From positions 47,675 to 111,674 of the forward strand of contig QZKW01000076.1 in NCBI GenBank assembly GCA_003599885.1: DNA of 64,000 nucleotides, read 5' to 3'. Under the pieces are notes generated by a model. The model ran no database searches and was not told where the DNA came from. It saw nothing but the letters and a program-made list of their open reading frames with translations. Positions within the stretch are counted from its first letter, which is position 1, and each line of letters opens with the position of its first letter. This document shows positions 1-8,365 of the stretch, in pieces. The stretch comes from Desulfobacteraceae bacterium. GTDB taxonomy: Bacteria; Desulfobacterota; Desulfobacteria; Desulfobacterales; Desulfosalsimonadaceae. The position numbers and the translations under genes are program-made.

Positions 1-654
1 ATGAAAAGAATTGGGGTCTTATTGTCCGGATGCGGCGTATATGACGGTTCGGAAATTCATGAGGCCGTCATCACCCTGCTTGCCCTTGACCGCAGCGGCG
101 CGCAAAGCATCTGCATGGCGCCGGATATTGAGCAATACCATGTGATGAATCATTTAACCGGCGAAGCCACTGACGAAAAACGGAATGTACTGGTTGAGTC
201 CGCCCGTATCGCCAGAGGTAAAATCAAAGACATCAGGACAGTGACAGCCAATGATCTGGATGGATTGATCCTTCCCGGCGGGGTGGGCGCAGTAAAAAAC
301 CTGAGCAATTTCGCCATCAAAGGCAAAGACGCGAATGTCAATTCCGAGGTGTCAAGGCTTGTCAAGGAAATGATCGCTGCCGAAAAACCGGTTGGGGCCA
401 TGTGTATTTCCCCGGCAGTGCTGGCAAAAATTCTTGAGGATAAAAAACCTGAAGTAACCATAGGAAATGACTTCGGCACAGCGGAAACCATTGAAGCCAT
501 GGGCGGCGCTCATACCGCCTGTCCGGTTGACAGAATCCATGTGGATCATGTCAATAAGCTGATCACCACCCCGGCTTATATGATTGGCCCCGGCATTAAG
601 GATATCGCCAGGGGCATTGAAAAGCTGGTGGACGAAGTTTTAAAGCAGGCCTGA
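1..654 (+). CDS. elbB: ElbB-like glyoxalase / DJ-1-PfpI superfamily protein
   Basis: A 217-residue protein that matches the ElbB (SCRP-27A, formerly linked to isoprenoid biosynthesis) family at full length. Seen: an N-terminal strand followed by GCGVYDGSEIHE (residues 10-21) with conserved Glu18, the family loop LPGGVGA at 91-97 followed by KNLS, and the nucleophile-elbow Cys135 in GAMCIS. The family belongs to the class I glutamine amidotransferase/DJ-1 fold; E. coli ElbB has weak glyoxalase activity, and a link to isoprenoid synthesis was proposed from genetics only. The ATG is the first base of the window, so any promoter and ribosome site lie outside. It converges with the DHH gene, and both stop codons lie inside one hairpin. 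The family call is firm; the physiological role is not known. Confidence 0.93.
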   Translation: MKRIGVLLSGCGVYDGSEIHEAVITLLALDRSGAQSICMAPDIEQYHVMNHLTGEATDEKRNVLVESARIARGKIKDIRTVTANDLDGLILPGGVGAVKNLSNFAIKGKDANVNSEVSRLVKEMIAAEKPVGAMCISPAVLAKILEDKKPEVTIGNDFGTAETIEAMGGAHTACPVDRIHVDHVNKLITTPAYMIGPGIKDIARGIEKLVDEVLKQA

Positions 655-681
655 TTGATTTGGCCGGCGAATCAATCAGGC
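649..681. terminator. Perfect 12-bp inverted repeat holding two convergent stop codons
   Basis: GCCTGATTGATT (649-660) and its exact reverse complement AATCAATCAGGC (670-681) flank a 9-base loop. The stop codon of elbB lies in the left arm and the stop codon of the DHH-CBS gene in the right arm, so one hairpin could end both convergent transcripts. Neither side has a strong U-tract, so a terminator role is inferred from position and symmetry. Confidence 0.5.
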
Positions 682-1970
682 AGCAGGTCATAAAAATACA
701 GCATGGCGTCAGACCTTGACATAATCCCAATGATTTTTCCGTCTTTGACCACCGGCAATCTCCCGATATCATGCTTGACCATGATTCGGGCGGCCTCCAT
801 CGGGCTTTTATCCGGACCGATGGTGATGTTTCTCGTACTCATAAATGCCTTGACAGGTGATTTCAACTGACTGGATTTTTTAATTTTTTGAAAGTCACGT
901 CTTGAAATTACCCCTACCAGTTGTTCATCATCGACCACCGGAAGACCGGTGCATCCCTTTTCCTTCAGCAGGTTGGCAACATCATTCATTGGCGTATCTG
1001 ATGTAACGCTGAAAACCGGATAAGACATCAAGTCACTGATCATCACAGAAGATTGCTGGTTGCCTTTAAGCAGTTCCAGCAACCAGTCTTTCAATGCATC
1101 CGGACTGGCGGATTTGATCATGGCGGACCCTGCGCCCGGATGCCCGCCGCCGCCCATGCTTCTCATGATGGAACCGACATTGATATCGTCCACATTGCTT
1201 CGGCCGATCACAATGCACCGGTCATTATCCTTATGAACAAAAATTCCAAACGCAGCATCCACGTTGAGAATGTCCCGGTACATATTAATGACCAGCGACA
1301 AATTATTCACATGGCCCTCAATGACGACGGAATTAATGCTGACCGAAAAATGATTGATTTTGATCCGGGGCGCGGTTTTAATCATTTCAAATAATATGTT
1401 TCTTTGTTTTTCCCCATAAGCCGGCTGCAAAAAAGTGGATAGAATGTTCAGGTCCGCTTTATTTTCCAGCAGATATCCGGCGGCATATGCATCTTCAGCA
1501 GTTGTCGACGAAAACGTCAGGCTGCCGGTGTCTTCATACAGTCCGGTCAAAAAAAGTGTGGCCTGCATAGGTGTCAAAAGAATGTCGCGTTTTTTGATTT
1601 CGCGAATCATGAGAGTGATATTGGCGCCTTTCTTTTCATGGCATTTCCAGGACGCATTAAAATCACACGGATTTTGATGGTGGTCCCAAACGTGGATGTC
1701 CAGATTTTCATTCTTTTTTAAGCTGCCCATAGGTTCAAGCCGCGACCACTTGCTGGTATCGACAACAATCAGTCGGGTGACTTTTTCGAGATCAATATCA
1801 CTAATGGTTTGGGTTTCAAAAAGGTCTTTATGGATGGATAGAAACGCTTTCACGTTCGGGTTAATTGCCTTAGGGAGGATGGGCACTGCGTCCGGGTATA
1901 AAACGGTGCTGGCGATTACGGAGGCAAATCCGTCAAAATCAGCGCTTCGATGCGTCGTGATGATCTGCAT
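672..1970 (-). CDS. DHH/DHHA1 phosphoesterase with tandem CBS domains
   Basis: A 432-residue cytoplasmic protein. Residues 1-150 form a DHH phosphoesterase domain: HRSADFDG (7-14), VVDTS (69-73), WDHH (95-98) and the metal-binding Asp of YEDTGS (145-150). The DHHA1 domain carries the substrate-binding GGGGHPGAG (273-281). Two CBS repeats follow (about 310-430), which usually sense adenine nucleotides. Known family: DHH-DHHA1 proteins are NrnA-like nanoRNases, and DHH-CBS modules are often fused to a C-terminal tRNA nucleotidyltransferase (PolyA_pol) domain. Here the protein ends right after the second CBS, so it is the short form without that domain. The ATG has AGGA 7 bases upstream. A nucleotide-regulated oligoribonuclease or phosphoesterase is likely; the substrate is unknown. 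Confidence 0.85.
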   Translation of the reverse strand: MQIITTHRSADFDGFASVIASTVLYPDAVPILPKAINPNVKAFLSIHKDLFETQTISDIDLEKVTRLIVVDTSKWSRLEPMGSLKKNENLDIHVWDHHQNPCDFNASWKCHEKKGANITLMIREIKKRDILLTPMQATLFLTGLYEDTGSLTFSSTTAEDAYAAGYLLENKADLNILSTFLQPAYGEKQRNILFEMIKTAPRIKINHFSVSINSVVIEGHVNNLSLVINMYRDILNVDAAFGIFVHKDNDRCIVIGRSNVDDINVGSIMRSMGGGGHPGAGSAMIKSASPDALKDWLLELLKGNQQSSVMISDLMSYPVFSVTSDTPMNDVANLLKEKGCTGLPVVDDEQLVGVISRRDFQKIKKSSQLKSPVKAFMSTRNITIGPDKSPMEAARIMVKHDIGRLPVVKDGKIIGIMSRSDAMLYFYDLLPD

Positions 1971-2298
1971 GGGTGCGTCCTGTCAGAAAGAGTATCAAGC
2001 CGAGGATAGAAGAATAGATTAAAATTTTAAGTATTTATTCTATGTCGTAATCAAAAAAAGTCAAGGAGTTTACTGTTTCGTCAATATAACAGTATGATTT
2101 CAAGATATATTTTTGTAAATAACTCATCGCACTATCGCTAATTGCCCGCCCACAGTATATTTGAAAATCGTGAATTTTGTAAACTAACTGAAAATATTGT
2201 TTTTTTCTTGACTTGAAATTTAAAAATGGTATTAATGTAACAATATTGTTTTCTATCCAATATACCTGTCAAAAAACTGAACACGGTTTTATAATTTA
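1971..2298. other. Divergent intergenic region, AT-rich, no gene
   Basis: This 328-base gap separates the divergent DHH-CBS and PilZ genes. It is visibly AT-rich and has no convincing coding frame. One sigma-70-like promoter facing the PilZ gene is listed separately. No RNA gene was seen. Confidence 0.6.
2208..2235 (+). promoter_or_regulatory. Sigma-70-like promoter for the double-PilZ gene
   Basis: TTGACT at 2208-2213 and TATTAA at 2230-2235 are separated by 16 bases, with TGG just before the -10. It faces the gene at 2299 and would give a leader of roughly 55 bases. Identified by eye from consensus similarity only. Confidence 0.4.
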
Positions 2299-4395
2299 AT
2301 GGATTATATCCAAAAAACCAAAGAAACAACCCAGCCAGCAGATTCTTCCCAGAACGCCTTGCGGATTATTGATACGGATTTGGATGCTTTGGGAAAGCCC
2401 CCTGTCATTCAAAACGAAAAAAGCATTAAAAAGAAAGCTCTTGTTAATCAACTGAATCATATCCACTTCAAGAATGAAACGATCCGTATCAATTTCAAGC
2501 ACATCCGTGATGGCCATGCGATTTCCTTTTATGCCACCCCTCAACCCACCTTCGGAATAAGGCTGGTTTGCCTCTGGCAGGAATTGCCCGATGTCAGCCA
2601 TCTCCTCACGACATACAAATTCCATAATTTTATTGTCATCAATCATCAAAACATCACGACCGTTCATGCCGAACTTCGCGGTATCAGCAACAAGGGAATC
2701 TGTCTCACACTCCCGGAAAAATCAACACAAACCACTTCCCGGAAAATTAAACGCTATCCATGCGAGAATCTGGATGCGCAATTAATTCAAAATGGAATTA
2801 TTTTTTTGGGGGCGCTGATTGACTTCAGCGCCAACTCCTTTAAAATTCAAATCAAATCTTCTCCCACCGAATCCTTCCAATGGATCAACACCAAAGACAA
2901 TCTCAACCTGATCCTGTCCAATGGAAAAGGGACCATTTATTCCGGCCAATGCCATATCATCAAACAACAAGGGTGTTCCGGCAGAAAGACCATTATTCTC
3001 CAGCCGGTTCATGAAACCATCCAGCGCTTTAATCCCCAGGTTTTCCGGAGTAAACGTCTGGCGCTCACGCCCTCCCCTGATATTTTTTTTACCCACCCGT
3101 TAAGTCATACATTTATCAATTTAAAAATTATTGACCTGTCCGGTTCCGGTCTTTCGGTGGAGGATGATGAAAACAGTGCGGTGCTTCTGCCAGGAATGAT
3201 CATTCCCTCCATGACCCTGAACTTTGCCGGCAGCTTTAATTTTCATTGCAAAGCCCAGGTGGTTTACAGAAAACTCGTTGAGACGGATTCGCAAAAACCG
3301 GTTGTCAAATGCGGCATTGCATTTCTCGATATGAATCCAGAGGATCATATGCGGCTGCTGTCGCTTCTGCATCAAACCGTTAATAAAAATTTTTATATCT
3401 GCAATGAAGTGGACATGGATGATTTGTGGACGTTTTTCTTTGCCAGCGGATTTTTATATCCAAGAAAATATGCCTTTATCCATGAAAGCAAACAAAAAAT
3501 AAAAACAACATATGAACGGCTCTATACAAAAAATTCAAACATCGCCCGACACTTCACCTGGCAAAAAAAAGGGGAAATTCTCGGTCATCTGTCCATGCTG
3601 CGGTTCTACCAAAACACCTGGCTCATTCAACATCTGGCTGCCATCGCATCCAAAGATCAACTTCGTATCGGCATCGAAATCTTAAATCAGATCGGATCAT
3701 ATGCCTATGACTGCCACCGCCTCTATTCCAGCCACATGGATTATCTGATCTGTTACTTCAGACCGGAAAATCAATTTCCGAATCATTTTTTCGGAGGCGT
3801 CGCCCGTAGCATTAAAAACCCTAAAGCCTGTTCCATTGATACATTCGTTTATTATCACTATCGTAAATCAGCCATCACCATGCCTGACTTACCGGAAGAC
3901 TGGACCTTAACAACACCCGGCTATACTGATCTTACGGCGTTTGAAAACTATTATGAAAATCGATCGGGAGGGCTCATGCTGGATGCGCTGGACCTCATAC
4001 CCGAGGATGAAGAGATGACCCAGCGGCATGATCTGTCTTCCGAGTATTCAAAAATTGAACTGAAAAGAGAACGGCGACTGTATGCGTTAAAACATAACAA
4101 TCAGTTAAGAGCTGTTTTTATGTTGAATGTCTCGAATTTTGCCGTCAACCTGTCTGATTTAACGAATTGCATCAGTGTATTTGTTGTCGACCCGGAAAAT
4201 TTACCGGCAGCCATCCTCACTGCCGCTGTTTCGTCACTATCAGAACACTACAAAGAAAAAAAATTCCCTGTTTTGCTGTTCCCTGCGGAATACGCAACCA
4301 TGCATTGTTTAAAATATGAGAAACTTTATGATCTCTGGACGCTCAATATGCAGCATACGGATGATTATTTCAAAAATTTCAATCATCTCTCCTGA
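2299..4395 (+). CDS. Tandem PilZ-domain protein with C-terminal acyltransferase-like region
   Basis: A 698-residue soluble protein. Two PilZ-like segments are visible. The first has the RxxxR motif (RKIKR) but DFSANS where (D/N)xSxxG is expected. The second has RSKR and a good DLSGSG. So each repeat keeps one half of the cyclic-di-GMP motif, and binding may need both or may be lost. The C-terminal half (about 360-690) has no clear motif; its pattern, including a late His/Tyr-rich segment and an ERRLYALKHNN stretch, is reminiscent of GNAT/FemAB-fold proteins. That is a weak impression from family experience. No signal peptide or membrane segment is seen. The start has no strong Shine-Dalgarno sequence, but no better in-frame start lies nearby. 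PilZ is likely; the enzymatic role is uncertain. Confidence 0.65.
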   Translation: MDYIQKTKETTQPADSSQNALRIIDTDLDALGKPPVIQNEKSIKKKALVNQLNHIHFKNETIRINFKHIRDGHAISFYATPQPTFGIRLVCLWQELPDVSHLLTTYKFHNFIVINHQNITTVHAELRGISNKGICLTLPEKSTQTTSRKIKRYPCENLDAQLIQNGIIFLGALIDFSANSFKIQIKSSPTESFQWINTKDNLNLILSNGKGTIYSGQCHIIKQQGCSGRKTIILQPVHETIQRFNPQVFRSKRLALTPSPDIFFTHPLSHTFINLKIIDLSGSGLSVEDDENSAVLLPGMIIPSMTLNFAGSFNFHCKAQVVYRKLVETDSQKPVVKCGIAFLDMNPEDHMRLLSLLHQTVNKNFYICNEVDMDDLWTFFFASGFLYPRKYAFIHESKQKIKTTYERLYTKNSNIARHFTWQKKGEILGHLSMLRFYQNTWLIQHLAAIASKDQLRIGIEILNQIGSYAYDCHRLYSSHMDYLICYFRPENQFPNHFFGGVARSIKNPKACSIDTFVYYHYRKSAITMPDLPEDWTLTTPGYTDLTAFENYYENRSGGLMLDALDLIPEDEEMTQRHDLSSEYSKIELKRERRLYALKHNNQLRAVFMLNVSNFAVNLSDLTNCISVFVVDPENLPAAILTAAVSSLSEHYKEKKFPVLLFPAEYATMHCLKYEKLYDLWTLNMQHTDDYFKNFNHLS

Positions 4396-4456
4396 TAGGG
4401 GTTACAACACCAATTGGAATCGCATCTCTGGCTGACATCTATTTATCCTTTATAAA

Positions 4457-5284
4457 GTGAGAAAAATGACGACTCTGCTCGCACACAGCTATTTAATGGA
4501 AAACGATCAGGAAATTCTAAGACTAAAACTTAAAACGGACCGTGTTGCCCTTGAAAAACAGGCGCTATGGGCCGGCATCAAACCCGGTATGCGGGTTGCC
4601 GATGTGGGATGCGGTGCGGGACAGACGACTTATTTTTTAGATCAATTAATCCAGCCCGGAGGAGAAATCATCGGCATCGACAGCTCCAGCGAAAGAATAA
4701 AACATGCCCGAATGAACTTCTCTAACGAAACCACAAAATTTATCTGTCGGGATATCACAGATGATTTGGACGATATCGGCACCTTTGATTTTATCTGGGT
4801 GCGGTTCCTGCTTGAATACCACCGGTCCAACAGCTTTGAAATTGTCAAAAACATCTCCAAAATCCTAAACCCAGGCGGTATTCTTTGCCTGATTGACCTG
4901 GACCACAATTGCCTGAATCATTATAATGCCCCACCGTTATTAATGAAAAGCCTTTCCGGAATCATGAGCCAATTGGAAACCACTAAAAACTTTGACCCCT
5001 ATGCCGGTAGAAAACTATATTCTTATCTTTATGATTTAAATTTTGAAGACATTGATATGGACTTGTCCGCTCACCATCTTCTCTTTGGGAAACTCAATAA
5101 AACAGATGAGTTCAACTGGACAACAAAGGCAAAAGTAGCGGTTAAGAATTCCGGATATGATTTTAGTGAGTTTCCCGGCGGGTTTGATGAATTTTTTGAG
5201 GAATTTCAGGCATTCTTTTTGGATCCCCGGCGATTTACGTATACCCCCATTATTTCATGCAGAGGGTGTAAACCCCCATTGTGA
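4457..5284 (+). CDS. Class I SAM-dependent methyltransferase
   Basis: A 275-residue methyltransferase with the Rossmann motif I VADVGCGAG (47-55), an acidic motif II (IIGIDSS), and a post-motif stretch FDFIWVRFLLEY typical of class I small-molecule methyltransferases. The C-terminal third is helical and ends in a short Cys-containing tail (CRGC). The reading frame opens with GTG at 4457; an ATG three codons later (4466) is an equally good start. It lies 61 bases after the double-PilZ gene on the same strand and may be co-transcribed. It converges with the HD-GYP gene, leaving one base between the stop codons. The substrate cannot be told from sequence. Confidence 0.8.
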   Translation: MRKMTTLLAHSYLMENDQEILRLKLKTDRVALEKQALWAGIKPGMRVADVGCGAGQTTYFLDQLIQPGGEIIGIDSSSERIKHARMNFSNETTKFICRDITDDLDDIGTFDFIWVRFLLEYHRSNSFEIVKNISKILNPGGILCLIDLDHNCLNHYNAPPLLMKSLSGIMSQLETTKNFDPYAGRKLYSYLYDLNFEDIDMDLSAHHLLFGKLNKTDEFNWTTKAKVAVKNSGYDFSEFPGGFDEFFEEFQAFFLDPRRFTYTPIISCRGCKPPL

Positions 5285-5285
5285 T

Positions 5286-7244
5286 TTATCCGGTTGATGC
5301 ACGGAGTAATCCACCATTATTATGGATAAATTTCTTTTGATAATACTGGATAAACGCGGTCACAACCTGCTGATCAAAAAACGTTCCGCTCTTTTCTTTT
5401 AATATCTCTATCACCTGGTCCGGCGGCATGGGCTCGTTATAATAGCGGTTTGCGGTCAATGCTTCAAAATAATCCGCCACCGCGATAATTCTGGCCCCAA
5501 GCGGGATATCTTCGCCCCGGACGCCTTGCGGGTATCCGCTTCCGTCAAATTTTTCGTGATGCGCAGCGGCGATTTCAGGGACCGCCTTCAGCGGGCCCTC
5601 AAAATTGATTTGTTCAAGGATTTCTTTAGTTTTGTCCACATGATATTTAACATATTCATATTCATGTTCGGTCAACTTATCCGCCTTTTTCAGCATGGAG
5701 TCCGGAATGCCGATCTTCCCGTAATCGTGAAGGAGCGCCGCCACCCGGACGACTTCGCCATCTTCCTTATTAAGACCCAGTTCATCGCAGATACCTGCAG
5801 AAAATTCCGCTACCCACTCTGAGTGACCTTTGGTGACCGGGTCTCTGGCATCAATGCTTGAAACCAGCACTTTCAACACAGACTTCAACTGTTTTTTCTG
5901 GGATTCCAGATGTTGGGTATGCCGAATGCTGATGCCGATGAAATGGGAGATTCCCATGAGCAAGCTCATATCGCTGTGAACGAGAAGGCGTCTGGACTGG
6001 ATATTGTCCACAGCCAGAATGCCGATGCTTTCATTATCGCAAATGATCGGACAGCAAATAAAAGACTTGGCCCCCATTTTTTGCGCAAAACTGACGCTTT
6101 TACTGGAGAGCGTTTCCTGAAACTCATTGATATCATTGATGAGCTTTGGCTTTTTCTCCTTAAAACAAATGACGAAAACACCCTTTGAACTCGGATTATC
6201 CAAATGAAAATACAGTTTTTGTAAAACATTATACTGTTCTTCGGTATACCCGAAACCGGCCCTGAAATTCATCAGCGTGCCTTCCTTGTTGGCCAGCATG
6301 ATCAATCCGCGATCAAAATCAAGCCGCTTGTCCAGCACGGAAACCACTTCCGTCAACACATCATCCAGGTGATTGTACCGGTTGACGATTTGACCGATCT
6401 CCCGGGTAATTAAACGATTATTGTAATTGATTTCAATCTGGTCCACCAACTGGTCTGTTGAATCCTTTAAATTTTGGAGCGCGTCGTTGAGATTGTTTTT
6501 TTCCATCCGAACCGCGATGAGAGAAACAGACAATATCAAAACCGCAAAAATGGCATATGCCGGGATTAAAGCCCCCAGCGGGAAAAAAAACGCCATCAAC
6601 AGACCTGCTGCGATCAGAAATAACGTGATATAATTTTTGATCAGATTCAAATAATTATAAAATGTTTTTTCCCAGGAAATGATATAGCGGCAGCAAGAAT
6701 CTCCTTTAAATATGCATTCCGGATGCTCAATCCGGGGCTCTCGATGGTTAAAAATCATAGTTACGGCATCGAAAAACCCTTTTCGATTCTCACACTGGAA
6801 GGGTTTTTCGTTTGTTCCGGCATAGGGCGTCACAGTGATCTGAACCGTATTCGAAGCCAGCATTTTCGATTCAAATCGCGATGAGTGTGTAAATCCTGCT
6901 GATGCTTTTTCTATGAACTGATAGGCTTTGGCAGGGGTGGCCATGCCTAAAATATATTGCCGCATCACGCCGATGGTTTCTGGAGAAGCTGAAAAACGGC
7001 CGGCTTCTCTGGCGATATTTTCATTTTCCGTTAGAACGACAAGCCGTTCGTAGAAACGATCAATCTGATGCTGGGTGAACCAGTGTCCCTGATCATCTAC
7101 TTCATGAGGTTTCATCCCGGCGTCGGCCAGAAGACCCTTGACATTGATATCCGGATAATTTTTTTTTACCAATTGAACATACGAATGAATGATTCGGCTG
7201 TTATACAACGGCTTATCCTGATGCTGGGTCATAATTCGGGGCAT
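5286..7244 (-). CDS. V4R-like sensor, GAF, HD-GYP cyclic-di-GMP phosphodiesterase
   Basis: A 652-residue membrane-anchored signalling protein. In order: an N-terminal V4R/heme-NO-binding-like domain (about 15-190) ending in a Cys cluster ECIFKGDSCCR; two adjacent membrane helices (about 203-245); a coiled linker; a GAF domain (about 285-435); and an HD-GYP domain (about 450-640). The HD-GYP part has LLHDYGKIGIP and HHEKFDGSGYPQG, so the metal and GYP residues are intact and cyclic-di-GMP hydrolysis is expected. I chose ATG 7244, which has AAAGG 5 bases upstream and begins 8 bases after the SPL gene stop. A longer start at 7286 overlaps that gene by 34 bases and has its purine run too close. 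It is the last gene of the minus-strand run that starts at 13525. The ligand of the V4R-like domain is unknown. Confidence 0.85.
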   Translation of the reverse strand: MPRIMTQHQDKPLYNSRIIHSYVQLVKKNYPDINVKGLLADAGMKPHEVDDQGHWFTQHQIDRFYERLVVLTENENIAREAGRFSASPETIGVMRQYILGMATPAKAYQFIEKASAGFTHSSRFESKMLASNTVQITVTPYAGTNEKPFQCENRKGFFDAVTMIFNHREPRIEHPECIFKGDSCCRYIISWEKTFYNYLNLIKNYITLFLIAAGLLMAFFFPLGALIPAYAIFAVLILSVSLIAVRMEKNNLNDALQNLKDSTDQLVDQIEINYNNRLITREIGQIVNRYNHLDDVLTEVVSVLDKRLDFDRGLIMLANKEGTLMNFRAGFGYTEEQYNVLQKLYFHLDNPSSKGVFVICFKEKKPKLINDINEFQETLSSKSVSFAQKMGAKSFICCPIICDNESIGILAVDNIQSRRLLVHSDMSLLMGISHFIGISIRHTQHLESQKKQLKSVLKVLVSSIDARDPVTKGHSEWVAEFSAGICDELGLNKEDGEVVRVAALLHDYGKIGIPDSMLKKADKLTEHEYEYVKYHVDKTKEILEQINFEGPLKAVPEIAAAHHEKFDGSGYPQGVRGEDIPLGARIIAVADYFEALTANRYYNEPMPPDQVIEILKEKSGTFFDQQVVTAFIQYYQKKFIHNNGGLLRASTG

Positions 7245-7252
7245 GAAGGCCT

Positions 7253-8365
7253 TTAAACTGTCAATTCTTGATTGGTTAAACCGCAATGCCTTTCAGCGCT
7301 GGAATCCAGCATGAAGGGCAATCCGCCTTTTTCTTTTGGCGTGAATCCAAAAGATTGATACCAGACCTCATCGTCTTCCATACAAAAATAGACCATCACA
7401 TCCGGAGCGATGGAACGGATATGTGCAATGATCATTCGATAAAAACTGATGCGAAGCGGTTTGAAATAGCGCATCTTCCCATCCAGGCCTTTGATGAATT
7501 CTCCATAAACGATCGTGGATGCGTCAAACCTTTTTTCAATAACAGGCTTTAAATCCGCCTTAAACCGGAAAGTCCCGAGACTGATCCAGACAATCCGGTC
7601 CGGAGGAATTATGGTAAACAGTCGGGTAATCACGTCACGGTAGTCATTCTCACACCCTTGATAAATAACCATCGGATCAAAGTGAAAGGCAACGGGGTAT
7701 CCAGCGGCCACGCTTTTGGCGGCGGCCTTAAAGCGGGCATTTAAACCAGCCGTGTGCCGCTCATCTGTCTTGATGATTGTTTCAGTGTTTAGAGACCAGG
7801 ACAGAATGGTTTTACGGTTATGCGCCATTCCCAGAAGATGATCGATATTCACGGTTTTGGTCTTTAATTCCAGTACCGTGCTGCTCTGTCCTGCAAATTT
7901 TCGAATCAGCGAGGCCGCATACGGATAAAGGGTTTCCCAAATCAAACTGTCCGTGAATTCACCGGTTCCGATGCGCATCAACTGGCGGCGGGCAAAAACT
8001 TCATCCAGAGATTGCTCCATATCCGCATGATTGACAAAATACTGCAACACCGGCGGATGGAAATAGGACTGCAAAATGCAGTAAGAACAATCCATGGTAC
8101 AAAACGTCCCGATATGCAGTATCGTATAATCGCAGCAGGTATACTGTTCGGTGCCGGGACAAGGCCGGACAAACTTCCCTTTATTCCGGGTCAGCCACAG
8201 AGTTGCTTTCCCGGTATCCACAGGACTCTCGGAGCGGGCAACCGGATCATACACCTCTTTTGGGTCATGAACAATCTGAAAAGGGATATCCAGACGGGTG
8301 CAAATGGCTTTGGCTGCCGGAAGATCCAGGACATCCCGATCAACATATAGTTGGGTTATCTTCAA
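7253..8365 (-). CDS. Spore-photoproduct-lyase-like radical SAM protein
   Basis: A 370-residue radical SAM enzyme with the CxxxCxxC cluster motif at Cys89, Cys93 and Cys96 (CTMDCSYC) and the long N-terminal extension of the SPL family. An additional RPCPGTEQYTCC lies at 67-78. In Bacillus SPL, a cysteine about 43 residues after the last cluster cysteine donates the hydrogen during lesion repair. At the corresponding place here I read IGTGEFTDS (132-140), so Glu136 or its neighbour replaces it. This alignment was made by eye. No sporulation genes are nearby, so dipole repair of spore DNA is doubtful. The gene overlaps the upstream ParB-like gene by 26 bases, which implies translational coupling. 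The family is firm and the reaction open. Confidence 0.85.
   Translation of the reverse strand: MKITQLYVDRDVLDLPAAKAICTRLDIPFQIVHDPKEVYDPVARSESPVDTGKATLWLTRNKGKFVRPCPGTEQYTCCDYTILHIGTFCTMDCSYCILQSYFHPPVLQYFVNHADMEQSLDEVFARRQLMRIGTGEFTDSLIWETLYPYAASLIRKFAGQSSTVLELKTKTVNIDHLLGMAHNRKTILSWSLNTETIIKTDERHTAGLNARFKAAAKSVAAGYPVAFHFDPMVIYQGCENDYRDVITRLFTIIPPDRIVWISLGTFRFKADLKPVIEKRFDASTIVYGEFIKGLDGKMRYFKPLRISFYRMIIAHIRSIAPDVMVYFCMEDDEVWYQSFGFTPKEKGGLPFMLDSSAERHCGLTNQELTV

Noticed and set aside
7253..8365. Evidence for sporulation from an SPL-like gene
   Set aside because: No spore genes in the window, and the repair cysteine seems absent; SPL-like proteins are also found in non-sporulating desulfobacteria.
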